Source of the DNA: Hydractinia symbiolongicarpus
Lineage: Eukaryota > Cnidaria > Hydrozoa > Anthoathecata > Hydractiniidae
DNA length: 64,000 bases
Direction: 5' to 3'
Assembly (NCBI RefSeq): GCF_029227915.1
Contig: NC_079886.1
Span: 9,300,001 to 9,364,000, forward strand
A program made the translations under genes and the position numbers. Below are positions 9,912-21,900 of this stretch, piece after piece. How positions within the stretch are numbered: position 1 is the stretch's first letter; every line of letters begins with the position of its first letter. Under the pieces are notes generated by a model. The model worked only from the letters and a program-made list of their open reading frames with translations, was not told the DNA's origin and did not search any database.

Positions 9912-11107
9912 CTATTTAAGCCAGATGTACACAATGATGAGCCCTACCACCGTCGTGATCAGCAGTGTTTTGGTATCCTCATGTTGGTTTTGACCTTCCA
10001 TAAGTAAGAGGTTTAGAGCCCTTCCACCCATAAGAGTAACGCGAGGTATGGTTTTCACCTCCCTGTATGTTGTTGGCTTGATAGTATGCCTAGGAGGTGT
10101 AGTATGCTTAGGGCTATAGCCTGCTTAGTGGTGTTTTGATAGTATGCCTAGGGGGTGCGGCAGCCGCATGCTTCACAATAGGTTAGTTATTCACATCAAC
10201 TTGGACACCAACGCTTACGTTGGCAGGTGCGATTAGGATGTTGTTATTGTAACCAGAGATTTTACCGATGTCTGAGGGCAACATGTAGACGCTGGGCATA
10301 ATGGCAAAATTAATCGGAGTTCGGGCATATTGCAGCGCCTCCTGGAATTGTGATTTCGTGCTCTACATTCTCCTCCCGCCTGACCGCGCTTTAAAATTTT
10401 TGCAACAGAATTTGTCTGGCTGTGTAGTTGTCAGCCCCAGAACCGAGTAAGGATGCCTTAGCCCCCGCCTGCAATCCAAGTAACAAGACCACGTAGGCGC
10501 GAATACTCTCGCTTAGCTTGGTCAGACCTTCCGACGTCAGACCCTGGCTTGTAGGCATGATAAACTTTCCATAATCCTCCTCAACCTGAGGCCACTATGA
10601 ACCGTTGGTGAGTGACGACATGACAGCTTTTAATTTGTACAGATTGTTAGGATCTGCACCATACTTGCGACACACTTGTACATATCCGGATGTTGAGTAG
10701 GGATTTTTGTACTGATGAAAGCCATCCTCATACGGCATTGGTACCTTCATTTTTGCCAATATACGACGCATGTGGTAATAGACGTGAAATTTAAAGATTG
10801 GGTTGACAAGGGGTACAGAGCCCGTCATCTGCCTGGCAGACATGCCAAGTGCCGTAGTTGCGCAATGGGTAGCAAAATTAACCTGGATATTCCAATAGTC
10901 CAAGGCTTGTCCTGTCCAACTCACTCTGACAGGATCATTCAGCAAATTGGTTGGAATTTTAATGGCATATTTGCTCAACTCGGGAACTACCACAGAAACA
11001 TGTGATTCTGTAGACACGTACAGGTACTGATGCTTAAGGTTTGTTAAACCAAGGGGCCATTCTCCCCTGATGGACTTTGCCTTCGGGTTGTACGAATACA
11101 TGTTCAT
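9912..11107 (-). pseudogene. Second probable virion protein (minor capsid candidate), broken
   Basis: The minus-strand start MNMYSYNPKAKSIRGEWPLG (11105-11107) opens a 170-codon frame with coding-like composition, for example VRVSWTGQALDYWNIQVNF and KFHVYYHMRRILAKMKVPMP. A TGA stops it at about 10595, but the same frame continues past the stop with SQGLTSEGLTKLSESIRAY and ADNYTARQILLQKF to about 10395. Beyond that, shifted frames carry a Pro/Lys-rich linker and a last membrane helix, LLITTVVGLIIVYIWLK, before TAG at 9912-9914. The neighbours are structural genes, so a minor capsid or penton-type role is plausible but inferred. Decay is mild in the first half and heavy in the second. Confidence 0.45.
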
Positions 11108-11129
11108 CCTTTGTTATAACAAAGAAAGG

Positions 11130-11315
11130 ATGAAAAAACTCTACATTACTGATATATCGCAACCTACGATTTTTGAGGATTACCTGGGAGAGGACACTAT
11201 AATAGCCTTAAAGTCCATCAGTATTCGGCCTATCTGGCTGATCCTTTACAGCAATAATGAATTCATCATCCGTAATACAAGGCCTGATCAGAGGGTTACC
11301 GAATTGAAATTATGA
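11130..11315 (+). CDS. Small 61-residue element protein, intact
   Basis: ATG at 11130 was chosen because it lies just right of the divergent spacer from the minus-strand gene starting at 11107; an upstream in-frame methionine would overlap that gene. The product, MKKLYITDISQPTIFEDYLG..., is 61 residues, mostly beta-prone and hydrophobic (SIRPIWLILYSNN), and stops at 11313-11315. No domain is recognised. Its last bases overlap the first copy of the 68-bp duplication that carries the next gene's start, so the two genes probably overlapped by a few bases in the ancestor. Confidence 0.45.
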   Translation: MKKLYITDISQPTIFEDYLGEDTIIALKSISIRPIWLILYSNNEFIIRNTRPDQRVTELKL

Positions 11316-11441
11316 ACGGTATGAACAAGATCGAGGATTTGGCGAGTATTGTGAATGGTCAGGCAGAGGACAAGAAATTATGAACGGTATGAACAAGATC
11401 GAGGATTTGGCGACTATTGTGAATAGTCAGGCAGAGGACAA
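11306..11441 (+). repeat. 68-bp tandem duplication over a gene start
   Basis: The block beginning GAAATTATGAACGGTATGAA at 11306 is repeated from 11374 with two visible differences (GAGTATT versus GACTATT, AATGGTC versus AATAGTC). Because 68 is not a multiple of three, the first copy cannot read into the gene; only the second copy's ATG at 11380 is in frame. The duplication therefore created a second start codon and is a recent local lesion. Confidence 0.85.
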
Positions 11442-11877
11442 GATTAAGCTGTTTGTCTTGAAAAATGGACTCTGCAGGCTCCGTGTCAGTGACGGGCACA
11501 CGGTGGTGATTCACCGACAACTGCAAGAGCTCTTGGGCCTAGTCTACGATCCTAGTAAAAAGTACTATACGAAGGGCGACTACGATGCAGTCTACAAGAC
11601 TGACGTTTACATTCGGCTACGACTTGTTTGCCCTCAGTTAAACGAAGACGACTGCCTACTGGATGGTAAATAACCCAAAATTCTTGCTTTGCTTCCCACC
11701 AAAGAGTTGAATGCCTGGGGGGACATGCTGACCTGAAATTTTGACACTCCAATTTACCTACCCCTGAAAGGCTCTACGGATCGCCTCGAGTTCATACTGA
11801 CAGACGAACACCATCATGACAAAAATGTATCGTTTACAGGAATTACGATGTGTTTACTTTATAGAATAAATGAATGA
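11380..11877 (+). pseudogene. Conserved element protein with two nonsense stops
   Basis: From ATG 11380 (MNGMNKIEDLATIVN) the frame is open for 97 codons and includes RVSDGHTVVIHRQLQELLGL and YYTKGDYDAVYKTDVYIRLR. TAA at about 11671 ends it, but the same frame continues with PKILALLPTKELNAWGDM, a TGA at about 11734, and then TPIYLPLKGSTDRLEFIL to a final TGA at 11875-11877. There are two stops and no frameshift, so the intact form was about 165 residues. The composition is beta-rich, like a capsid-associated or fibre protein, but that is inference. The 3' end overlaps the next ATG at 11870. Confidence 0.55.
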
Positions 11878-12615
11878 TGTGACCAAATTTTATCCGAATT
11901 TACCAAGTGCGCCTGCGGAGGACGATACTATCCATGAAAGCCAGAAATATAGACTTGACAAAATCGGAGAAATTGAAAAGTATCTTCGAAGTGAGATTAA
12001 AGAGCGGGACGGGCTCGCAAAAAAGTTCAAGATGCATGGTATGTGGGTACGCTACTGAGTGTGAGTAATATCACCTCAGGTGTCGGAATAGGAGCATTAG
12101 CTACGGCTCTGGGCGCTCCCATCTGTATTGCCATGGGGGGTATAACGATTGCTATGGGGCTTGGGCAGGCCGGTCTACGCAACGGCTTAAAAAGGCTTGG
12201 TGTAAAATCGAAAAAACACGAGAGTATCAGGCTACTCGCGGAGTCGAAATTAAACTCCATCGCCGATCTCATCTCAAAAGCGGTAGAAAACGCGATTATC
12301 AGTGACTACGAGTTTAGTCTCATTATGCATGGGAAGCAACAGTATATGCTATTGAAGGAACAGATACGTCAACGATTCAAACGGCGTGTTGACGCCATCA
12401 ATGAACGTGAACGTGCTCAGCTAGTTGCGAAAGGCCGAAAAGAGGGTAGAAATGACGTCTTAAAAAAACTTCACCTGTATACAAACCTTAAAATGTTTTT
12501 TAACCCTTGTGGGGTGAAACAGCATGTGACTAAACAAAAGATTGTTGTATTGATAGTGATTATAAATATAAAAAATTGCTGTATTTTTGAGACCAGATTA
12601 TTATTTACAGCCTAA
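11870..12615 (+). pseudogene. Two-helix membrane protein of the element, one frameshift
   Basis: ATG at 11870 overlaps the previous gene's stop. The first part (MNDVTKFYPNLPSAPAEDD..., 62 codons) has a Pro/acidic N-terminus and a coiled coil (DKIGEIEKYLRSEIKERDG). After a shift at about 12040-12056 the frame from 12043 carries a long Gly/Ala hydrophobic hairpin (SGVGIGALATALGAPICIAM, then GGITIAMGLGQAGL). A basic helical part (LLAESKLNSIADLISKAVEN) and a charged stalk (RERAQLVAKGRKEGRNDVLK) follow. The last 40 or so codons look like read-through into AT-rich DNA, so the original stop was probably near 12500. Such proteins are frequent in animal genomes as Polinton relics; the function is unknown. 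Confidence 0.6.
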
Positions 12616-12995
12616 AAAACGACTTCGACGGCTACTTCACAGACTGTTTGGGTTACCGTGGTGCACGCTCCCCTACCTTTAATGATAGACGGCCGCCTAA
12701 GTTACTAACAAGTGACTCTTAGAAGACCGCCTAATTAACCGCGGCGGTTTCAATGTATACGCAGTTGTGCAAATTTGCCACGGTGATACCAGACTTTGAA
12801 AGTCTCCTCGGCTAAAACGTCTTGTAGGTTTTCAAGACCCCGGCCCCTTATCCCGTCGCGATTCAGTTCCTGTGAAAAATAAAAATGGTGTTGTTGTTTA
12901 GGCAGGAAACTTGACGTGCGAAAAAAAATTCAGTCTTGTGTTGCTTCTGTTACGAGTAGTATGCAACTATTTAGCGAACTTAGGAGTCTCCTAAA
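12616..12995. other. Polinton right margin and 5' flank/UTR of the GULP1-like gene
   Basis: No gene is seen. The first 230 bases keep the higher GC of the element (for example CGGCGG and CCGCC strings near 12690-12760), so the element edge is probably near 12.85 kb. The rest is AT-richer and leads to the host start codon at 12996 in a good AAAATG context. No TATA box or terminal inverted repeat is convincing. Confidence 0.4.
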
Positions 12996-15900
12996 ATGAG
13001 CCGCCACAGGACACCATCAGTGTTACAAAAACTTGGAATAAATTCAGTCAAAAAATCCAAACACGAGGACAATAATAATGGTATAAAATTTGTTTGTCTT
13101 ATTCATTCGAGCAATGTACAGTACTTGTGTGTGTACAGTACTTGTGTGAGTACCATATATTTTGTGAAGTTAACTAGTTAGGTATGAAGGCTTAGCTATG
13201 CTTAACTTTCTGTGAGAAGTGTTTAACAGGTCTTCTAGATTGCGTGACGTGAAAAACACAAAAAAACAAAAACGAATGAGACTTGAATAAATATAGCTAC
13301 AAGAGGAATGATAACAAAAAGTTTGTCAGGTTAATTGAACACATGGGATAACCTAATTGGGGTAGTGTTTGGGGTGGTAGTTTTATTCTACAGACCAGAT
13401 AATTTTTGTGCCCTCTTTTGCCACTACAGTAGTTTCCGACTAAATGGTTTTTATTAGTGATAATTTCACATGTAAATAACTTGAAAAAAGGACCCATGCA
13501 TGCAAGGTTGCCACACAGCAAATCTTCTGGTTATAATGTTCTCTTGTCAATGAACAAGTAACATGGGAAAGGCTAATAATTAATTTTAAATTAATAATTG
13601 CTAAAAAGGAGGCTTTTCCCTGGAAAGGTTTTTACTCCTTATAAAGTTGTCTTAACAATGATCAAATAACATGGAAACGAAGCTATATCTGTACAAGAGT
13701 TTCACTAAGCCACATGCAATGTACAGTCAAACCTTTATCATTATGAAATATTGGTTGCATTATAATGACAACTATTCTTTAGGAACTACACCAGACAACA
13801 TTGCCCATATTTTCTTAAAAGTGATCAACTTCACACAGCATCTAAATTTTGTAAAGGCATGTGGTCTGCAAATTATTATGTAAAGTTTAAATATGGTAGG
13901 GCTAAGTGTTGTTAACGAAAGGTAAAAGTGAAACTTCTTTTTTAACAAATTGACGCTAAATTCGTTATGTTAAGCGAACTAAAAGCCGCAGTCCTTAAAA
14001 TTAAATTTAATAAAATAATAATAATTTAATAAAATTGCCGACATGAGATACATTTCAACTGATTTGCGTCGGCAATATTTTTTTGTAGTGAAATTTTTCG
14101 GCTGGCAATAAATTTCGTCATTCACCTTTTATTAGGGCTAGACCCCTCATAAATTGGATGCATTGATCTCCTAAGACAATGACAAATGGGAATGGAGTAC
14201 AAGTCTTCTTGACATACCGTCCGGATGGTGAACTTCGTTAGTTTAATATAACAGTTCACTGCCAACTGGCTTTTTATGTTTCAAGATGAAGTCATTAGGT
14301 TAGGGCATCATTAGGTTGTATATCGCAGAAGTCGCTGGTCACATGCTTCGAAAATGCTTGTCACCAGCATAGTTTAAGGTGAAGCAAAACTGTACATGAG
14401 ACTCAATTGTTAGAGTCTTCACAGAACGTCTCCCCTTACAAAACCGAGGGCAGGGCTGACTTATTGCCTGCTGTGTCGTGTGGGAGTAAGAACTTCTGGA
14501 CTTCTTTTTAATATGATATACAATTTTTAAGATTATTATTACAAATCGAATGGCACCACAGTATTTCTGTAGCCTAAATGATTTTAGTTAGTGATAATGG
14601 CCTAACTTACTAAAAATCGAATGTAGTTATTTTGTAGTCACAATAAGTAGGAGTAGCTCAAACAAAACCAAAATATTGTTATTTAAAAATTTAACAAAAA
14701 AATACGTCGGCAATTTTTTTGCTTACGCAACTACAGTATTTTGTATTTTACGTCGGCAATTACGCTAATTTTAAGGGCTGAAGCCGTTGTATTGGAGTTT
14801 TATTGAAGTTATATATAATGTATATTTTACAAACGCTTTGAATATTAAAATTAGCTACCGCAACCGCTGCTTCAAATGCTACTTTAATTGGGGTACACCA
14901 TGCTTTCAATTAACCTGAGTTTGTCTGCTAAGAGGGTTGGGGGGAGTGGTTGAGGTATGTTCATTAAGGATCTCTTTTGATATTTGTCCAGAAACTTTCT
15001 TTTAGCGTAATTTGCCATTTTTTAACAAAAGAGTTAGTATATATTTACTCTCGCACTTTGTGTGGAAGACTGTGGTTCAATTTCCCTGAGCAGCGATTCA
15101 ACAGTGAAAAGGCTAATTTAGCTTTTTTTTTTGTTAATAACACAGAATCAGATCTGCTCATGAGGATGCTTTTGGGGTACTACATGGCTCTGTGTTGCCC
15201 CTTCTTATTTTTCTTTTGTATATTGATGACTTTAGCTTCCATGGAAAACAAGTTCATGTAAAAGGGCTTAAAATTTTGTCTATAAATCTTTAAAAAGCTC
15301 TTTATTGGTTTCTGATAATTAGGCCTTTAAGGTTTAATCCGTTCTTTACATTGTATGGTAAGATCCAACTTTTCATGAAAAGATGTGATGTATGAAGCTT
15401 TGTGTAATAAGATATGTGTAACTTAATTACACATATTCTATTATCCCTGCAGCACTAGTAAAGAAGTACTTAACATGTTTAGATATTGATCTGAGAAAAT
15501 ATGGCCTGCAAAAACTTCATTATTTCTCTACTTTCTCAGAATTTGTTTTCCCTAATTTATTATTTTGTGCTGACAGGCATTATATGGTAGCATTTGTGAT
15601 TAAAGTAAACATTCCCTGACTTCACATTTCACTTTTTTCATAATTTCGATAATATAGGAAAGCTCTCCCATTAGGAAAATATGTTCAATTCATGCATAAA
15701 CAAATCTACATGTGTGTGAGATGTACATGCAATGGCACACTTCTCATAAAATGGTTCAAGAGTGTAAATTTGTAACTTCAAATATCTATTGTTTGCTTAA
15801 ATCCAATGTCTAAAGTGAATTATTAAATCAAAAGAAAAATTGAAAAACAGATAATTTAAAAAAGATAAAATGTGAAAGAAAAAGAATATGAATACCAGTT

Positions 15901-18900
15901 CCTAATTTAAAAATGCTAAAAGAAATGTGGCAAACTTGCAGACATTAATTTTGGATCCTTGTGATAATGTAGACAATTCTGTTAGTTTTTTCCATTTTGT
16001 TTCCAATTTTTGGCAGCCACCAAAAAATAGCACGTCACTTTTGTGAAGGTCTTTACTGAAGAAATTGCTAGCAATAATTACAAGCATCATATAGATCAGT
16101 TAGATTAGTAGCCATATATAAGACTACTAATCTAACTGAATAATGTTGGCTGTTATAACATTGGCAAGCAAGCATTGACAATTTAAAAAAGGTGTTTCTG
16201 TGTGTCAGGTGTTGTGAAAATTGCGTTCATAACTACTTGTATGAGGATCTCTGAAATTTGCTGCCTTTTCCACAAATATTAGTAAATTTGCATTAATAAA
16301 ACTTAAATATGCTTCGTCATATAACACCTAACAACAATTGCATAAGCAAGACAGAATAGCTTTAATTAACTTTTTTTTAATTAGCACATGTTAAAATAAA
16401 ATGCTTTTTTATAATAACTTCTTCAGTTCATGGGTAAAGAAAAGTAAAACTGCCAACAAGCAAAAGGTTATGCATTTTGCGACAAGTTATTTTTTACAAT
16501 TTGTAGGGTCAAAAGCACAACAAAAATGGCTCCATGCAGCAAAAGAAATACGAGACAACTTTGTTGTATATCATGCAAAGGTAGAATATATGTTTCTTAA
16601 AAGATATTGTTAAATTTAGTTGATGAGCAGATCTAACCTATTTTTTAATCATTTTTTAGTATCTTGGTTCTGTAGTGGTTGAGAAACCCAAAGGTGTTGA
16701 AGTTGTTAAAGATGCCGTAAGAAAAATAAATGTATGTACAAGATAATCATTAATATTTTTCATTACATTTTTTTTGCTATTTTCGACACAATATGGTAAT
16801 GTAGCAATGTTAATAATATTTCTTTATATAGATTGCAAGGCAGGTGAGAGTGTCAGAAGTTGGGAACAAATGTAGCAAGTTACAGAAAGTTGAAATCCAC
16901 ATCTCTATAGAAGCATTAAAGGTTATGGATGCTAAGACAAGGGTAAGTTTAGAGTGCTTTTTTTTTGTTCAAAATTTGCACAAGGTACATTAGAAAACAA
17001 GTTTTGTGGAGATTTTATTTGAATAAACAACCCATAATGCTTTACTTAACCCTCTTTCTCATTGTTGATGTAAATTGGGAAGGTTACCTGACAAGAACCT
17101 TTTTACAAAACTTCAGTAATTAGGGCTCACGATTAGATGAAACAAAAAAATTCTTTTTAGTAGAACTTGGATCTGAGAAAATATAGTGTGTTTTTTCTTT
17201 CGCTTAATGAAACTACAGGTAAACTTTATGGTATTATTACTGTAGAAATTTTATCATTTCTTGAAAATTATAATTTGTAGGCGTTGTATGTAGGCATTGT
17301 ATTCATTGTATTAGTCTCTAAGTGCCCTAAAACTGCTTAATACTCAACACGAATGCTGTAAGTTTATTGAAAAATGTATGTGCAATAAGTGAGAATGAAC
17401 GAAAGATGACATTACATAAATGACTTAACTGTTTCTATTTGCTGTTTAGATAATGATATGTAACAGACCATTGCACCGTGTTTCATACTGCGCAGATGAT
17501 CATGCTGATAAAAGGCTGTTTATGTTTATCGCCAAAGATCAAGAAACCAAAACGCATCATTGCTTTGCATTTTTTTGCGAGAAAGAAGTAAGAAAGTTTT
17601 TCTGATTTTGTTGACAATCTTGTTTTAAGTTTAACCTGTCTGACCTGTACCACACTTTTTTTCTGAAGGTATTGTAATCAGAGTATTTAATCTTTTCATA
17701 AAGTCTTGTTTAATAGATTGGGATTAATTGTTATTTGACACTAATGACTTTACATCTACATTTTTAAATGTATAATTGATGTTAAGATAAATATCTTTTT
17801 GTTTGTTTATAATGTTGAAGATTATTTAATGTGTAGTTTGTTAAAGTGTTTTTAAAAAACTTGAGTGAGTGTTTCCTATCACCTGCCAGTCTGAAAAAAA
17901 AATCCATAAATTTTATGTCAGTCATTGTTTTCTTTTTTATTATGAATTCTTATTAAAAGCTATTATTTATAATTTTGGAAAAAATAAAAAACCAAACAAC
18001 CTGATTGGTGCAATTGTTATCAGAAACAAAGGAATTTTTAAAGCTACTGTGAAAAGCAGGTTTTCACTTCAACGAAAATGGAATTGATCAACATTAATGG
18101 ACAAAGTAACCAAACTTACTTTTGCATTTTGTTAATGGCAATTCGTTGGTCGATTCGACCAAATTTTGCTTAAGTAGAAACCACATTAAAACCCTAAGTT
18201 GCAAACTCTGTAATATGCTGGGAACAGTCAGTAGACAATATTTTCGTGATGTAGATGTTCTAAAGCAAGTGAATGTAAAATAATTTATAATTAATAATTA
18301 ATAATTCACATTTTAAATATGTGATTAATTTCAAATCTTAACGTCGGCAGAAATTATAAAACTGGCATATACAAAACACTCAAGAATTTTAAAAATTAAA
18401 ATTTTATTTTAAATTATTTTTAATGTATGCAATAAACTTTCTGTATAATATCTCAATGTCCAAATTGATACTTACAGCTATCTTCTGTTTAAATATGTAA
18501 CAAAACAAAAATAAGATAGTGTGTAGTTAGAAATGATATACAAACTAAAAATTATATACAGTTCTTTTGTTTATTTAAACTAACAGGTGGGTTTTTTATA
18601 TGTTTATATTCTATATTTTTTGTCGTTTTTTTATGGAATCTTTTAAAGTTATGAGAGGTTTTTGTGTGTTTCAATCACATTCGTTGGTTTAAGCATGTGG
18701 GTTAAACTGAAAGGGCTTCATGTTTAAAGTTGTAGAAGCCAGCTAAATGTAATAGTAATGTTTGTGTTACAAAGCTGCATATGTACTGTATGGTTTTAAT
18801 AAGACGGTAGATCAGAGAAAATAATTGCTACCTATCGGTGGATGGCATTGTATGTTCTTTTACCGCAATTGGAGTGTTAAGCGAAATTTAATGTGACATA

Positions 18901-21900
18901 ATATTTTTGTGGGCATGTGTTGCAATGCTTTTAGATTGACTACTCATTGCTGATGATGATAATTAATCTGTCTGCAACAATTGGTGATGCTTAATTAACA
19001 TGGCATTGATTTAATCTAGTGATTATATTAATTACCTGTGTGTATTTTTTGCACATCATTGGCTTTTTTAATCCCGTGACTCAGTGATGATTTTTTAAAG
19101 CTGTAAACTTTTCCTTGCACTCCACAACAATTTTCAGTCTGACAAATTGACCTTTTATTTTTAATTATACATTGTTACATAAACGCAACTATTATAATGA
19201 TTAATTTATTATTTCAAAATTATTTAATTAGGTGGTAATTTTGCATTGTTTTTTTATGTCCAGAAAACGTGTAAAATGATCTTGATTAAGTCAGGGAAGA
19301 ACTAGAAAAAACAGTCCGTGATTTAAAACTTCCCTTTTAAGTAAAAGCTGCATAATTATTTAGGCAGTATATAGGAAAAGGAAAGTCAGAAAAATTTTTG
19401 CTTTCATTATTCATTCATATTATTGATGCAGGTTCTTCTTTGACAGACATCTTGAGCCCAACGATATCCATTTGAGAACAAAAATTGCAAGCACGACCTA
19501 TATCTCACTATTATATGGAAAATTTAATTTTAGGCAGCAGACTTAACGTTAACTCTTGGTCAAGCATTTCAAATGGCTTACAGGAGATATGTTGAAAAGG
19601 AGAAGAAGGAAATGAAGGAGAATAAGGAGTTGATGACGATAGATAAAGAGATTGAAAAAATTAAAAAGGAGAAGGAAAAAGAGTTGAAGAAGGAACCTGT
19701 ACTTACCAATGGAAACAGCGTATACTTTATTTTGTGTTTTAAAATGTTTTTTTTGCAAAAAAAGAGGTGGTCATTTACTTCCTCCCACTCAGTTGTTTTG
19801 GATAAGGAAAAAAGATAGAATTTCAAAACAAAAGTGGCATTTTTTTAAAAAAGGGTGAAGTCTTCAATACTTTGCAACTTGACGATAAAAAATTGATATG
19901 CAACATATTTAAGAGGTCTTTTTTAATAAAGCGAAACGCCAACAAACTTTGGCAATAGTGTCAAGCACATTCAGACATCTTTTTAGATTCAACCATGGAA
20001 AGCTGAAGGGAGCCTATCTAAAACTGAATTGAAATCTTGTTTTATCACCTTCGACACAAAGTTTTTAAAGCCGCCTCACCTTTGCTCAAACTATTCACTG
20101 ATTTTGTTGTTTTGTTTAGACGCCTGAAAGAGGGAATACATCTTTGAACGAAAACTTGGCAGTGTTATCTCCTCCTCCCACACCTAACTACCAGTCTATT
20201 TCTAACCCCTATCCAACAAGTCCTGACATTTTCTCACCTAGTGTGTCGAGAAATATATCATTCGATGCAGCGTTAAACACTAGTGCTACTAAAAATGAGG
20301 ATGTGTTTGATCCATTTGGTAATATACCTACAACGCAAACTGTCAATGGTAGTAATCAAGCTATTGAAGACGGGGGGATCAGTTTATTTCCTGTCGACAG
20401 TTTTAACCAAAGCAATAGCTTTGATGTTTTTAACTATAGTACAAGTCCGAAGGATGAAGACTTTCAAACAAAATACGACCCTTTTGCTGACACGCCGGAT
20501 TGGAACAGCGTTGCTAGTGAAGAAGTTGCACAAACCACTCAACATAGTAATATCAACCCCTTTTCAGACATTTCAGCTAGTGAACAAGGAGGGGGTTTTA
20601 ATCCTTTTGGCACGCCGTCCACTGATCAAACGCCAAATGGTATGAATGGTAGTGGTCAATTTGATGACTTTTCGACAGATGATAGTAATAATGATTTGTT
20701 CTCGCGATACCTCTCCAACGTTGTGGCAAGTCGAGAATCATCCAATCAATTTAAGAGTGCGGAGAATATATTTGTAGAAAATAATGGAAGTGGAGACTTC
20801 AGTGCTGTTGTCAAGAATGACGTTCTCCTTAACGAGCACAAAAGCAATTCTTTTATCAACAATTCTGGATTAACTGCCTTCGGGAGCAACAACGAGCAAT
20901 TTGAAGTTAATTTTGAGTCCAATTCTTCCAATCAATTCAATCAGTTCGAGACTAGTTTTGATCAACTAACTTTGAAGGAGCCAAACGGTGCGGTTTTGTC
21001 TGAATTTCAAGAAATTAATGATAGTTTTGGTTTTGATGGTAATAATGCGTTGAATACGTCCGCTCAACAGGAGGTCACACCCAGTAAGGATATGAGTTCG
21101 TCCACAAAGGTTAGGACTTTTTTACTGTTTCTATTTTGTATACACCATACTGTAAATGCCATAGTGAAGCTGTTAATCGTAGGTCAAAAGAATGCGAAGA
21201 AAGTTCGTAGATGGTGTAGTGGTAACGCATTTGGCTTGTAATCATAAGGTTGCAGGTTAGAGTCCCCAATCTGGCACACTTTAAATGTGGTGTTGTCAAC
21301 CCATTTGGTGCCATCTGCTGACCGCCATCCGGCTTGTGTGGCTGGCAAGCAATGCTATACGTCTCTGGCGGTAACATAGTTACATTCATATGGAAGAAAG
21401 AGACATCCATTAGGATGAAATCCCCAAGAACGTTAAAACTTCCGATACTTACATTATACCTTACGGGAAAAACGCCGTCTATTTTTGTTGATTTCTACGA
21501 AAAATACCAGTTCACAACCTTTAGTTCCATAATTTACGATTTTTTCGCCCATGAATTCGCAATGTTTCATTCCGCTATCTTTTCTTTTGTAAACTTTTCT
21601 TCCCTTAAGGTAGTTTTTGCTTCATTTTGGAAGGTTTCGCTTCTAATATCTATCAATCTTGTTTTCTATCAGGCCGTATAAAAATGAAAATTTTAGTCCA
21701 CAAGTTTTCGTCCTCTACCAAACGAGTGGGTGTGTACTAAACACACCGAAATATAATAGACGTTAAGAATACCTGTTATACTTTAGACAATTCGGCCACG
21801 CCCTTCGTCTGGAATTGGGTTAAAAAGTTTTGGTTTACGTGCACCACCCACGAAACGAGACATCAAAGCCGCATCCACTGTACCGTCGCCATCACTCAAA

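Larger units (their letters stand above)
1..12620. mobile_element. Decayed Polinton/Maverick-like element (left end outside window)
   Basis: A dense gene block with almost no spacers and visibly higher GC than the rest of the window. Seen here: protein-primed DNA polymerase B, a packaging-type ATPase, a retroviral-type integrase and capsid-type genes together. That combination is the hallmark of Polintons/Mavericks and the related adintoviruses. Genes lie on both strands in divergent and convergent blocks. Most are broken by frameshifts and in-frame stops, so this copy is inactive. The left terminal inverted repeat and the start of the polymerase lie before position 1. No right terminal repeat could be matched, so the right edge (12.6-12.9 kb) is approximate. 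I did not find an adenovirus-type cysteine protease gene; it may lie outside the window or be lost. Confidence 0.85.

Noticed and set aside
21110-21241. Continuation of the GULP1-like 990-bp exon to a stop at 21241
   Set aside because: The sequence runs into a SINE-like relic, while splicing at 21110 to 21787 keeps phase and leads to further exons including an NPF motif.
21208-21277. A functional tRNA-Thr gene
   Set aside because: Anticodon and T stems do not pair properly and it sits in an intron like a SINE head.
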